Source of the DNA: SHLQ01 sp051011575 | GTDB lineage: Bacteria > Actinomycetota > Acidimicrobiia > Acidimicrobiales > SHLQ01 | Reading direction: 5' to 3' | DNA length: 25,158 bases | Assembly: GCA_051011575.1 (NCBI GenBank) | Contig: JBPCTR010000232.1 | Location: 1 to 25,158 of the forward strand | Shown here: positions 8,665 through 16,631 of the stretch, piece by piece | How the letters are laid out: each line of letters opens with the position of its first letter | Numbering within the stretch: position 1 is the first letter of the stretch | Notes under the pieces: model-generated | Databases searched by the model: none | Seen by the model: the letters and a program-made list of their open reading frames with translations, nothing else | Told to the model about the DNA's origin: nothing | Made by a program: the position numbers and the translations under genes

Positions 8665-10041
8665 TCAGCTCAAGAACGCCGCAGCCCAGGCGCCGAGGCG
8701 CGACTCGCGCTCGGTGCGGTTCTCGTGATGATCAGCGCGCATCATGATCTTGCGGGTCCCCCACACCCCGAGCCAGCGAAACGGCTCGGGCTCCCACTTG
8801 CGATCGGGCACGTTCACCCACGGGAGCGACGTGACGGGCGAATCGGTGGCGGTGATCAGGTCGGCGAGTGTACGCCCCGCAAGGTTCGAAGGGGCGACCC
8901 CTTCGCCCACGTACCCGCCAGCCGCCGCCATGCCGCTCGAGCGGTCGAATGCCACCGAGGGAGTCCACGTGCGGGGTGCACCGAGCACGCCACCCCACCG
9001 GTGCGTGATCCTGGCCTCGGCCAGGACGGGGAACAACTCGACGAGGGTGCGATGCACGAGGTCGTGGGTGGGAGCATGCCGTTCGGTGCTCGGATCGATG
9101 CGACTCCCGTAGAGATACGGGACGCCTCGGCCGCCGAAGGCGATGCGGTCGTCGGCGGTGCGCTGACCGTAGATCACGGCGTAGCGGCCGTCGGCGAAGG
9201 TGGGGCGATCTTCCAGTCCGATCTCGTCGAAGATCTCCGCCGGCAGTGGTTCAGTGGCGATCATCAGCGAGTACAGAGGGACCATCGACCGGCGCTCGCC
9301 AGGCAGGTCGCGGGTGTACCCTTCGGTGGCTCGTACGACGACATCTGCGCGCACCGTGCCCCCCGGCGTTTGCACTCGTCCCGGTTCGATCGACGAGGCA
9401 CCCGTCTGCTCGAACACCTGAGCCCCGCGGTCGATGACCAGATCTCGCAGTCCGCGGACCAGCCGTGCCGGGTCGAGGGCAGCGCATGGCGCGAAGTGGA
9501 TCCCACTTCGAATGTCCGTGGCGTTCACCTTCGTGCGGGCTTCGTCGGGCGACAGCAGGCGGATCTCGTCCTCGGTGAACCCGTGCGCACGCTCTTCCTC
9601 GATCAAGTCGAGCTGGCGTTTGTGTTGGGCCGCGTTGCGCGCCACGTACACCGCGCCACCCTTCGCGAACCGGCAATGGATTCCTTCGGCCGCTGCGACG
9701 CGTCCGATCTCGTCGACCGTCGCGAAAACCTCACGCATGAGGCGCATCGCCTCGTCATGACCGGCGATGCGGGCGTAGGTGCCCACACCCGCGACAAGCT
9801 CGCCGACACACCAGCCTCCGTTGCGGCCCGAGGCACCAAATCCGCAGATCTCGCGTTCGAGCACGGCCACGCGGATTCCGGGATCGTGCGCGAGCAGGTA
9901 GTAGGCCGTCCACAAGCCCGTGAAGCCGCCGCCGACGATCGCCACGTCGACGTCGAGATCGGCGGACAACGTGGGTGCCGGACTGAGGTCGCCGTCGAAC
10001 ATGTCGAGCCAGAGCGACAGTCCTCGATGATCGGCGGCCAC
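8665..10041 (-). CDS. FAD-dependent amine oxidoreductase (DadA/PuuB-like), copy 2
   Basis: This 458-residue protein is a DAO-superfamily paralogue of the next gene downstream. VDVAIVGGGFTGLWTAYYLL carries the FAD glycines at residues 37, 39 and 42, GFGASGRNGGWC follows, and HRWGGVLG plus GYVGEGVAPSNLAGRTL form the C-terminal flavin region. The similar N-terminal and C-terminal ends of the two copies (EPEPFRWLGVW here, PPEPFRNLVVQ there) indicate an old tandem duplication with later divergence. The start is GTG at 10041, 4 bases after the acetyltransferase stop; a later ATG at codon 13 is possible but would shorten the conserved N-terminus. The two copies may oxidise different amines of one pathway or form a heteromer (inference). 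Confidence 0.87.
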   Translation of the reverse strand: MAADHRGLSLWLDMFDGDLSPAPTLSADLDVDVAIVGGGFTGLWTAYYLLAHDPGIRVAVLEREICGFGASGRNGGWCVGELVAGVGTYARIAGHDEAMRLMREVFATVDEIGRVAAAEGIHCRFAKGGAVYVARNAAQHKRQLDLIEEERAHGFTEDEIRLLSPDEARTKVNATDIRSGIHFAPCAALDPARLVRGLRDLVIDRGAQVFEQTGASSIEPGRVQTPGGTVRADVVVRATEGYTRDLPGERRSMVPLYSLMIATEPLPAEIFDEIGLEDRPTFADGRYAVIYGQRTADDRIAFGGRGVPYLYGSRIDPSTERHAPTHDLVHRTLVELFPVLAEARITHRWGGVLGAPRTWTPSVAFDRSSGMAAAGGYVGEGVAPSNLAGRTLADLITATDSPVTSLPWVNVPDRKWEPEPFRWLGVWGTRKIMMRADHHENRTERESRLGAWAAAFLS

Positions 10042-10045
10042 CAGG

Positions 10046-10681
10046 TCAGCCCGCTGGTGAGTAGTCGGGGTTCTCCCACACGATGAGGACCGACCAGTTG
10101 CCCACCGTCGGATCCTCGAGATAGTTCGGGATGGCTGTCCTGGCGTCGAATCCGTTCTCGATCTGGAACGAGAGTGTGGAGTCGTATAGCTCGCCAGCCT
10201 TCACCTTGTCGATGTACGCCTGCGCAGTCATGTCGTCGATGTGATCGGCGTAGCCCGGTAGGACTCCACCGGCGACGATGCCTTTTTTGTTGAGGTCGCG
10301 CACACAGTCCTTGCGCAGTTCGTAGAGCTTTCTCCCGATCCCACGACCGCGGTACTCGGGATACACGCTGATGTCGGTGCCGTAATACCAGTCATTGTTG
10401 GGCCGGTGGGTCGAGACGCCGTCGTCACCGGCGATGTCGGACAGCGAGTGGTCGGGCTGTTCGAAATCGAAGTCGACCAATATGCCGAGCCCCATCCCGA
10501 TCGGTCGCTCACCGTCGAGCGCGACGAAATTGCCTTCCGGGAAGGTTCGCGCAAGCTTCACGAGCTCCTCGCGGTGGTAGAGGTCGCTCGGGTCGATGGT
10601 CTTGAACACGCTCAGCTCGATGGCCTCGAGTTCGGGCGCCCACCGCTCCTCGATGCGGGCGTAGGTGATCTCGTCGCTCAT
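10046..10681 (-). CDS. GNAT family N-acetyltransferase
   Basis: This is a 211-residue protein. The acetyl-CoA signature is DISVYPEYRGRGIGRKLYELRK, whose RGRGIG is the pyrophosphate-binding R/Q-x-x-G-x-G/A loop. The C-terminal half (GGVLPGYADHID, AYIDKVKAGELYD, LSFQIENGF, IPNYLEDP) resembles the GNAT domain found fused to nitrilase-type hydrolases such as Bacillus YhcX. Here there is no nitrilase domain; the partner hydrolase is instead the separate upstream C45 protein. ATG 10681 overlaps the upstream stop by ATGA, so translation is coupled. The acyl acceptor is unknown; an amine or polyamine is suggested by the operon. Confidence 0.87.
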   Translation of the reverse strand: MSDEITYARIEERWAPELEAIELSVFKTIDPSDLYHREELVKLARTFPEGNFVALDGERPIGMGLGILVDFDFEQPDHSLSDIAGDDGVSTHRPNNDWYYGTDISVYPEYRGRGIGRKLYELRKDCVRDLNKKGIVAGGVLPGYADHIDDMTAQAYIDKVKAGELYDSTLSFQIENGFDARTAIPNYLEDPTVGNWSVLIVWENPDYSPAG

Positions 10682-11766
10682 GAGAACCCGATCTTCTCGA
10701 ACTCGTTCTGATCGGGCCGACCCCAACATGCCCAGAACTCGCGGGTACGGGGGCGCATGACCGCAGCGCCACTCGATTCGATGTTGTACGGCTCCACCGC
10801 AACCTGGCAGACAGCGCTCGGCTCGCGAAGCAGATCGAAGAGGTCGTCGACATCGATGTCGTCGCGGTCGAGATGGGAGGTCGCCACGTCGAGGCGCCGT
10901 TCCGAGGAATCCATGAGCAGCGGCGAGCGGGCGCCCTGCACAGCGAGGGCGTCGGGGTGGAGCGAGTGGTTGGTGTGTACGAGCGCACCCGAACCCAGCG
11001 TGCGAACCGGCCGCGCCGATGGCATCGCCTCGATGTCGTAGCCGACGCCGGTCGCGTCGAAGACCGAGAAGTTGTGCCCGCCGGCGAGGTCGGCGTCGAG
11101 GATCGCATCGCGTGCGCCCTCGGCGGTCTCGGCCTCGAGCGCTGCTCGCACCACCTGCGGCCAGGTCACACCCGCGACTCCGTCGGTGGCGGTGAGATTG
11201 TTGATGCCGACGCACACCCCCAATTCGTTCATGCCGATCTGTCCGAGCGCGCCAGTCGTGGTGAACACGAGCGCAGCTGGTGCATCGTCGGGCCGAACCC
11301 GGAGGAGGATTACGTGATCGGTGGCGGTGTCGTGCATGTCCCATGTCTGGGCGAAGAAGCCCGCGCCGCCGGCGAGGTTGTCGGGAACGATCGCCGCGGT
11401 GCAGTCGTCTTCCATCACCGATTCGGGATGGGCGCCGCCCACAGCTGCGCGCACAGTATCGACGAAGTCGGTGAAGCCGCCCACGATCACGGCCTCGCCG
11501 GGTGTGATGTCCGCGGCAGCGGCCATCGCCATCATCTCCGCGGCGAGGGCCGGATGATGAGCTTCGTGCGCAGGGACCATGGACCCGGCCAGGTCGAGCA
11601 CGGCGCCTCGCGACATGGGGCCGCCCGACCACGATCCCTCCATGACCAGACCAACGCGTTCGTCGAGGTACTGGCGGATCTCGTCGGAATAGGCGGTGCC
11701 GTGAGCGTGGCCGATCGACTCTGGGGAGCCGACGGCGTCGAGTATTCGGATCGATCGTCGTGTCAT
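10678..11766 (-). CDS. C45 / acyl-CoA:6-aminopenicillanate acyltransferase-like Ntn hydrolase
   Basis: This 362-residue protein resembles the autoproteolytic C45 family (isopenicillin N acyltransferase-like). The likely cleavage site and new N-terminal nucleophile is Cys122 in MEDDCTAAIVP. Typical blocks follow: FFAQTWDMHD, ALGQIGMNELGVCVGINNL and LVHTNHSL. An N-terminal pro-region of about 120 residues fits self-cleavage into two chains. Bacterial relatives hydrolyse or transfer acyl groups on amides. ATG 11766 was chosen over the upstream open frame because homology-like sequence starts there (RSIRILDAVGSPESIGHAHG) and because a promoter candidate places the transcript start near this ATG. 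It is the first gene of the minus-strand operon. Penicillin chemistry is not implied. Confidence 0.82.
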   Translation of the reverse strand: MTRRSIRILDAVGSPESIGHAHGTAYSDEIRQYLDERVGLVMEGSWSGGPMSRGAVLDLAGSMVPAHEAHHPALAAEMMAMAAAADITPGEAVIVGGFTDFVDTVRAAVGGAHPESVMEDDCTAAIVPDNLAGGAGFFAQTWDMHDTATDHVILLRVRPDDAPAALVFTTTGALGQIGMNELGVCVGINNLTATDGVAGVTWPQVVRAALEAETAEGARDAILDADLAGGHNFSVFDATGVGYDIEAMPSARPVRTLGSGALVHTNHSLHPDALAVQGARSPLLMDSSERRLDVATSHLDRDDIDVDDLFDLLREPSAVCQVAVEPYNIESSGAAVMRPRTREFWACWGRPDQNEFEKIGFS

Positions 11767-11775
11767 CGTTCGCTC

Positions 11776-11804
11776 ATCATGACCGGTCGAGACGGTCGGT
11801 TCAA
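11776..11804 (-). promoter_or_regulatory. Candidate promoter of the minus-strand amine operon
   Basis: Read on the minus strand, TTGAAC (11804-11799) and CATGAT (11781-11776) are separated by exactly 17 bases. Each matches the sigma-70 consensus at four of six positions. The ATG of the C45 gene begins 10 bases after the -10 hexamer and has no Shine-Dalgarno, so a leaderless or nearly leaderless transcript is expected. This is a by-eye call only. Confidence 0.35.
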
Positions 11805-11826
11805 CCAAATCCCACGACGATTTCAG

Positions 11827-11855
11827 TTGCAGAGATGCGAGATCTCGTGTTGAAT
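11827..11855 (+). promoter_or_regulatory. Candidate promoter of the aminotransferase-potABCD operon with palindrome in spacer
   Basis: TTGCAG (11827-11832) and TTGAAT (11850-11855) are separated by 17 bases. The ATG of the aminotransferase lies 8 bases after the -10 hexamer and has no Shine-Dalgarno, which fits leaderless initiation. The spacer contains the perfect palindrome CGAGATCTCG (11838-11847), a plausible operator for the Lrp/AsnC regulator encoded two genes downstream. Confidence 0.38.
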
Positions 11856-11863
11856 CCGTTGGC

Positions 11864-13246
11864 ATGACTGCCACCGCGAACGATTCCGCAAGCCTCGCCG
11901 CGCTCGCCAACCGGCACGTATGGGGCCACTTCTCCTCCCTCGGCCGCAGCGTCGACGGAATGCCGATCATCGAGCGTGGTGAGGGTTGTTACGTGTGGGA
12001 CGACCGTGGCAATCGTTATCTCGACGGCTTGGCCGGTCTTTACACGACCCAGATTGGCTACGGCCGGCCGGAACTAGCCGCAGCCGCCAGTGAGCAGACC
12101 GCCCAGCTCGGCTTCTTTCCCATGTGGACCTACGCCCATCCCAAGGGCATCGAGCTCGCCGCTCGACTGGCGAATCTCGCACCTGGCGACCTGAATCGGG
12201 TGTTCTTCACGAGCGGGGGCAGCGAGGCGGTCGAGTCGGCGTTCAAACTTGCACGCCAGTTCTTCAAGGAGACGGGCCAACCCGAGCGCACCAAGGTGAT
12301 CAGCCGCGATCTCTCATATCACGGCACGTCCATGGGGGCGCTGTCGATCACGGGGCTCGACTTTGCGAAGACACCGTTCGAGCCACTCGTACCCGGTGCG
12401 ATCAAGGTGCCGAACACCCAGGACTTCCAAAACACCTATACGGGCGATCCCGATCAGCTCGGTGTAGCTGCGGCAAATGTGATCGAGGACGCCATCGTGG
12501 CCGCCGGCCCCGGAACGGTCGCCGCGGTGTTTCTCGAACCAGTCCAGAACGCGGGCGGCTGCTTCGTGCCACCCGACGGCTACTTCCAACGAGTCCGCGA
12601 GATCTGCAACGAACACGGCGTGCTGCTCGTGTCCGACGAGGTGATCTGTGCTTACGGCCGTCTCGGGCACATGTTCGGCGCCGACGCGCTCGGGTATCAG
12701 CCCGACATCATCACCAGCGCGAAGGGCATCACGTCGGGTCACAGCCCGCTCGGCGCAATGTTGGTCAGTGACCGACTCGCCGAGCCGTTCGACGGGACCG
12801 ACGTCGCCTTTCAACACGGCTTCACCTTTGCCGGCCATCCCGTGTCGTGTGCCGTGGCGCTGGCAAACCTGGACATCATCGAGAACGAGGGCCTACTCGA
12901 AAACGTGCTGACCCACGCGGCCGACTTCCGCGCCTCGCTCGACCGGCTCGCCGATCTGCCGATCGTGAGCGACATTCGAGGGATGGGTTACTTCTACGGG
13001 ATCGAGTTGATGAAGGACGCGGCCAGCGGCGTGCACTTCTCCGACGCCGAGGCCCAGGACCTGCTGCGCGGGTTCGTCTCGCTTCGTCTCGCCGAATTGG
13101 GTCTGCTGTGCCGCGCCGACAGCAGGGGTGAGCCGGTCATCCAGCTGGCACCGCCGATCATCGCCGGACCCGAGCAGTTCGACGAGATGACCAACGTGAT
13201 CCAGCAGGTGCTGACCGAGGCGATGGCCAGGATGGACAAGCCCTGA
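11864..13246 (+). CDS. Class III PLP-dependent aminotransferase (omega-amine type)
   Basis: This is a 460-residue fold-type I class III aminotransferase. The PLP Lys287 is in TSAKGITSGHSPLG, Asp258 contacting the pyridine nitrogen is in LLVSDEVICAYGR, and phosphate-binding FTSGGSEAVESA lies at residues 115-126. Overall the pattern (WDDRGNRYLDGLAGLY, HPVSCAVALANLDII) is that of putrescine, beta-alanine or taurine:pyruvate aminotransferases such as SpuC. With the polyamine-type ABC transporter downstream, I favour transfer from a diamine or aminoaldehyde to pyruvate or 2-oxoglutarate (inference). It leads the plus-strand operon; the Lrp gene starts 2 bases after its stop. Confidence 0.88.
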   Translation: MTATANDSASLAALANRHVWGHFSSLGRSVDGMPIIERGEGCYVWDDRGNRYLDGLAGLYTTQIGYGRPELAAAASEQTAQLGFFPMWTYAHPKGIELAARLANLAPGDLNRVFFTSGGSEAVESAFKLARQFFKETGQPERTKVISRDLSYHGTSMGALSITGLDFAKTPFEPLVPGAIKVPNTQDFQNTYTGDPDQLGVAAANVIEDAIVAAGPGTVAAVFLEPVQNAGGCFVPPDGYFQRVREICNEHGVLLVSDEVICAYGRLGHMFGADALGYQPDIITSAKGITSGHSPLGAMLVSDRLAEPFDGTDVAFQHGFTFAGHPVSCAVALANLDIIENEGLLENVLTHAADFRASLDRLADLPIVSDIRGMGYFYGIELMKDAASGVHFSDAEAQDLLRGFVSLRLAELGLLCRADSRGEPVIQLAPPIIAGPEQFDEMTNVIQQVLTEAMARMDKP

Positions 13247-13248
13247 CG

Positions 13249-13722
13249 ATGACAGCCGCTTCCGGCCCTCGCCGGGCCGATCTCGACGACACTGACAAAG
13301 CACTGATCCGAGCGCTGCAGGTCGACGGTCGGACGCCGTATTCCCAGCTCGCCCCTCTTGTCGGGCTCTCGGAGGCAGCCACGAGACAGCGGGTGAACCG
13401 CCTGGTCGAACGAGGAGTGGTCTCGATCGTCGCCGTGACCGACCCAATGGCGCTCGGCTACGGATATCAGGCGTTGCTGGGGATCACCGTGGATTCCGAC
13501 GTAGCCGCGACCGCCGAGAAACTCGGACAGATCGACGAGCTGGAGTATGTAGTGATCACCGCGGGTCGCTACAACGTGATCGCCGAGGTCGTGTGCACCG
13601 ATGCCGAACACCTGCTCGCGGTCACCGACGACAAAATCCGCGCCGTGGCCGGCGTACGAACCGTCGAAACACTCACATACCTCCGGATCGTGAAACAGAT
13701 CTACGACTGGGGCACGATGTGA
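13249..13722 (+). CDS. Lrp/AsnC family transcriptional regulator (amine operon)
   Basis: This 157-residue protein has an N-terminal winged helix-turn-helix (LDDTDKALIRALQVDGRTPY, then LVGLSEAATRQRVNRL, about residues 12-60). It continues with an Lrp-type RAM ligand domain (about 70-145), with the alpha/beta sandwich starting at GYGYQALLGITVD and the loop VVITAGRYNVIAEV. Such proteins form dimers to octamers and sense amino acids or related metabolites. Encoded between the aminotransferase and the transporter, it very likely controls this divergent locus. The palindrome at 11838-11847 is a candidate site. Its last codons overlap an alternative GTG start (13719) for the next gene. Confidence 0.92.
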   Translation: MTAASGPRRADLDDTDKALIRALQVDGRTPYSQLAPLVGLSEAATRQRVNRLVERGVVSIVAVTDPMALGYGYQALLGITVDSDVAATAEKLGQIDELEYVVITAGRYNVIAEVVCTDAEHLLAVTDDKIRAVAGVRTVETLTYLRIVKQIYDWGTM

Positions 13723-13751
13723 GCGCACACGAACAATCCGGGGGGACGACG

Positions 13752-14822
13752 ATGACGACCGAGGCGGTCGAAGTTCGGGGAGTCACGAAACGTTTTGACG
13801 ACGTGGTCGCCGTCGACAACATCGACCTGTCGATCGCCGACGGCGAGTTCTTCGCCATGTTGGGCCCGTCGGGCTGCGGCAAGACCACCACCCTGCGGAT
13901 GATCGCCGGCCTCGAGTTTCCCACCGAGGGGAGTCTCAGGATCTTCGGCGACGAGGTCGGCACGCTGCCGCCGAATCATCGCCCCGTCAATACCGTCTTC
14001 CAGAACTACGCACTGTTCCCGCACATGAACGTGCTCGACAATGTGAGCTTCGGTCTGCGCATGCAAAAGGTGCCCAAGGCCGACGCCACGCAGCGCGCCC
14101 GCGACGCGATCGAGCTCGTCCGACTGGGTGGCATGGAGAAGCGTCGCCCGAATCAGCTGTCGGGTGGGCAGCAGCAGCGGGTCGCACTCGCCCGGGCCCT
14201 CGTAAATCAGCCCAAGGTCTTGCTGCTCGATGAGCCCCTCGGTGCGCTCGATCTGAAGCTACGCCAGGAGATGCAGCTCGAGTTGAAAGCATTGCAACAG
14301 GAGCTGGGAGTGAGCTTCGTGTTCGTCACCCACGATCAGGAGGAAGCGCTCACGATGAGCGACCGGATCGCCGTGATGCACGACGGGAAGCTGCTCCAGG
14401 TGGGGAGCCCCGAAGAGATCTACGAACGGCCGGCCAACCGATTCGTGGCCGACTTCATCGGCCAGACGAACCTGATCGACGCCACCGTTGCCGACGATGA
14501 CATGATCGTTCTCGAGAACGGCACGAAGGTGAAGGCGCCGAACCCTCATGCGGCCGGCACCAAGGTCGCGATGAGCTTGCGCCCGGAATCGATCGAGATC
14601 GGCGCGCAGGGCTCGGCACCGGAGGAGTTCCGTTCGACCAGCCTCGACGGTGTCGTCGCCAACGCGACCTACCTCGGGCACTCGGTGGTGTACGAGGTGA
14701 AGGTCGGTTGGATCGACCTCGAAGTGCGCGATGACCCGGGCGGACTCGACGACCGCTGGGGCCCCGGCGACGACGTCTCGATCTGGTGGGATCGCACCGC
14801 CGACTGGGTGGTTCCCGACTGA
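13752..14822 (+). CDS. potA: Polyamine-type ABC transporter, ATP-binding subunit (PotA-like)
   Basis: This is a 356-residue ABC ATPase. Walker A GPSGCGKT is at 38-45, the Q-loop Gln84 is in VFQNYALFPH, the signature LSGGQQQR at 136-143, Walker B VLLLDEP at 156-162, the switch His194 in FVTHDQEEAL, and a C-terminal TOBE domain contains VAMSLRPESIEI. The architecture is that of PotA/FbpC-type importers. Start choice: ATG 13752 follows a GGGGGG Shine-Dalgarno-like run. An upstream in-frame GTG at 13719 overlaps the regulator stop (GTGA) and would add 11 residues. It energises the two permeases encoded immediately downstream. Confidence 0.92.
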   Translation: MTTEAVEVRGVTKRFDDVVAVDNIDLSIADGEFFAMLGPSGCGKTTTLRMIAGLEFPTEGSLRIFGDEVGTLPPNHRPVNTVFQNYALFPHMNVLDNVSFGLRMQKVPKADATQRARDAIELVRLGGMEKRRPNQLSGGQQQRVALARALVNQPKVLLLDEPLGALDLKLRQEMQLELKALQQELGVSFVFVTHDQEEALTMSDRIAVMHDGKLLQVGSPEEIYERPANRFVADFIGQTNLIDATVADDDMIVLENGTKVKAPNPHAAGTKVAMSLRPESIEIGAQGSAPEEFRSTSLDGVVANATYLGHSVVYEVKVGWIDLEVRDDPGGLDDRWGPGDDVSIWWDRTADWVVPD

Positions 14823-15721
14823 TGACCGCAGTCCACCCCGATGAGGTCGGCTCGGTTGTCACGCCCGAGTTCGAGGCCGCGAACGAACGGCACAAACGTC
14901 GTCGTGGCCTGCTCATGGCGCTGCCGGCATACGCCTACCTGATCCTCTTCTTCGCCGTGCCACTGCTGATCGTGGTCGTGTACTCGTTCGCGACGCGCAA
15001 CAGCCTCGGTGGCACCGACCTGTCGGGATGGAACCTCGATGCCTACCGAAAATTGGGCGAACCCATCGTGCGCGACATTCTCTTCCGGTCGCTGTGGCTG
15101 GCGGCGCTCACCACGTTCATCTGTCTGGTCATCGGCTATCCGTTCTCCTACTTCCTCTCGACCCGCAGCCCGGTCGTTCGCAACGTGATGCTCGTGTTCG
15201 TCATGATCCCGTTCTGGTCGAACTTCCTCGTGCGCAACTACGCATGGCGAGTGCTCCTCGGCAACGACGGTCCAGTGTCGAGAGCGACCGACGCGGTGGG
15301 CCTGGGCGAGACCAGCATCCTCTTCACCCCAACGGCGGTCGTACTCGGCCTCGTGTACGGCTTCCTGCCCTTCATGATCCTGCCGCTGTACGCGTCGATC
15401 GAGCGAATGGACTGGAGCCTGGTCGAGGCGAGCCGCGACCTGTACTCGAACGGCTTCCAGTCGTTCCGTCATATCGTGTGGCCCTTGTCGCGGCCGGGTG
15501 TGATTGCCGGTTCGATCCTCGTGTTCGTGCCGAGCCTCGGTGCATACGTCACGCCCGAAATCCTCGGCGGCGCCAAGACCACGTTGCTCGGCAGCTACAT
15601 CGTGACCCAGTTCCTCACCGCCCGGAACTGGCCGGTGGGAGCATCGGTGTCGTTCGTTCTGATGAGCGTGATGTTGGCGTCGACGCTCGTGTACTTCCGG
15701 AGCGGGGGGCGCAACCTGTGA
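14822..15721 (+). CDS. potB: Polyamine-type ABC transporter permease 1 (PotB-like)
   Basis: This is a 299-residue inner-membrane permease with six predicted transmembrane segments. The first follows a charged N-terminus at about residues 30-52 (ALPAYAYLILFFAVPLLIVV). The cytoplasmic EAA loop that docks on the ATPase reads EASRDLYSNGFQSFRHIVWP, followed by PGVIAG. PSLGAYVTPEILGGA near the C-terminus is typical of PotB/PotH. Its ATG overlaps the PotA stop by one base (TGATG), indicating coupled translation. Confidence 0.92.
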   Translation: MTAVHPDEVGSVVTPEFEAANERHKRRRGLLMALPAYAYLILFFAVPLLIVVVYSFATRNSLGGTDLSGWNLDAYRKLGEPIVRDILFRSLWLAALTTFICLVIGYPFSYFLSTRSPVVRNVMLVFVMIPFWSNFLVRNYAWRVLLGNDGPVSRATDAVGLGETSILFTPTAVVLGLVYGFLPFMILPLYASIERMDWSLVEASRDLYSNGFQSFRHIVWPLSRPGVIAGSILVFVPSLGAYVTPEILGGAKTTLLGSYIVTQFLTARNWPVGASVSFVLMSVMLASTLVYFRSGGRNL

Positions 15722-16557
15722 GCCGCACCCACCAGCCCACCGGCGCCACGAAGTGGGCGCTGAACCTGAACGCGATCCTTGTCTACCTCTTCTTCTACGC
15801 CCCGATTCTGCTGCTCGTGGTCTTCTCGTTCAGCAACGACACCCTCGTCGGACGTTGGGGTGGATTCCCGTTCGCCTGGTATCGAGCCTTCGGCGCGGAC
15901 GAGGAGGTCCAGAGCGCACTCGGCATCTCGATCCGGGTGGCGATCGTGTCGACGCTGATCTCCGTCGTCCTGGGCACGATGGCCGGCCTCGCCCTCGAAC
16001 GATTCCAGTTCCGGGGCAAGCGGGTGTTCGACGCACTTCTCTACCTGCCGGTGATCATCCCCGACGTGACCATGGCCGTGATGATGCTCCTGTTCTTCAC
16101 CCAGGGCATCGATCTGCTCGACCGCTGGTTCGGCTTCGGTCTGACCAAGGGCCTGGCCACCGTCACCCTGAGCCACATCGCCTTCTCGATCAGCTTCGTG
16201 TCGATTGTGGTGCGGGCCCGTCTCGAGGGTATGAGCGAGACGCTCGAGGAAGCAGCTCAGGACCTGTACGCCACACGATGGCAGTCGTTCCGCCATGTCA
16301 CCCTGCCCCTGATCGCCCCCGGCATTGCCGGCGGTGCGCTGCTGGCGCTGACGCTGTCGCTCGACGACGTGGTGATCACCCAGTTCGTGGCCGGGCCGGG
16401 GTCGACCACCCTGCCGGTATACGTGTTCGGCCTGATCCGGCGGGGCGTGACGCCGCTGATCAACGCGGTATCGGTGGTGATGCTCGGCGCATCGATGCTT
16501 CTCGTACTGCTTTCTCTGCTTGCGCAACGATCTCGAGGTGGGGCCGAACCGGCCTGA
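15718..16557 (+). CDS. potC: Polyamine-type ABC transporter permease 2 (PotC-like)
   Basis: This is a 279-residue permease with six predicted membrane segments. NAILVYLFFYAPILLLVVFSF opens the first, and the EAA loop reads EEAAQDLYATRWQSFRHVTL followed by PGIAGGALLALTLSLDDVV, a sequence strongly characteristic of PotC/PotI. The GTG start overlaps the PotB stop (GTGA). It pairs with PotB to form the channel. The downstream potD gene is separated by 74 bases that contain a hairpin, so permease and binding-protein levels may be set separately. Confidence 0.92.
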   Translation: MSRTHQPTGATKWALNLNAILVYLFFYAPILLLVVFSFSNDTLVGRWGGFPFAWYRAFGADEEVQSALGISIRVAIVSTLISVVLGTMAGLALERFQFRGKRVFDALLYLPVIIPDVTMAVMMLLFFTQGIDLLDRWFGFGLTKGLATVTLSHIAFSISFVSIVVRARLEGMSETLEEAAQDLYATRWQSFRHVTLPLIAPGIAGGALLALTLSLDDVVITQFVAGPGSTTLPVYVFGLIRRGVTPLINAVSVVMLGASMLLVLLSLLAQRSRGGAEPA

Positions 16558-16601
16558 CCGAAAACCAATCGCAACTCTGCGAACATACAAGGAAGAAATT
16601 T

Positions 16602-16618
16602 TCGGGCATTCTGCCCGA
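16602..16618 (+). promoter_or_regulatory. Intercistronic hairpin between potC and potD
   Basis: TCGGGCA (16602-16608), loop TTC, and TGCCCGA (16612-16618) form a perfect 7-bp stem. It sits two bases upstream of the GGAGGG Shine-Dalgarno of potD (16621-16626). It is a candidate mRNA-stabilising or processing element that would allow more binding protein than permease, as known for other binding-protein operons. There is no T-run, so it is not an obvious terminator. Confidence 0.5.
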
Positions 16619-16631
16619 TTGGAGGGAAACC

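Noticed and set aside
8362..10086. 574-codon open frame on the plus strand opposite the two FAD oxidases
   Set aside because: It is fully antisense to two genes with clear flavin motifs; the product has no family features and is a codon-bias mirror common in high-GC DNA.
10682..11632. Upstream extension of the acetyltransferase frame to codon 528
   Set aside because: The extension is Arg-rich and low in information and overlaps the C45 gene in another frame; the ATGA overlap at 10678-10681 marks the true start.
10678..11766. Beta-lactam biosynthesis role suggested by similarity to isopenicillin N acyltransferase
   Set aside because: No other beta-lactam genes are present; C45-type proteins are widespread and the operon context is amine metabolism.
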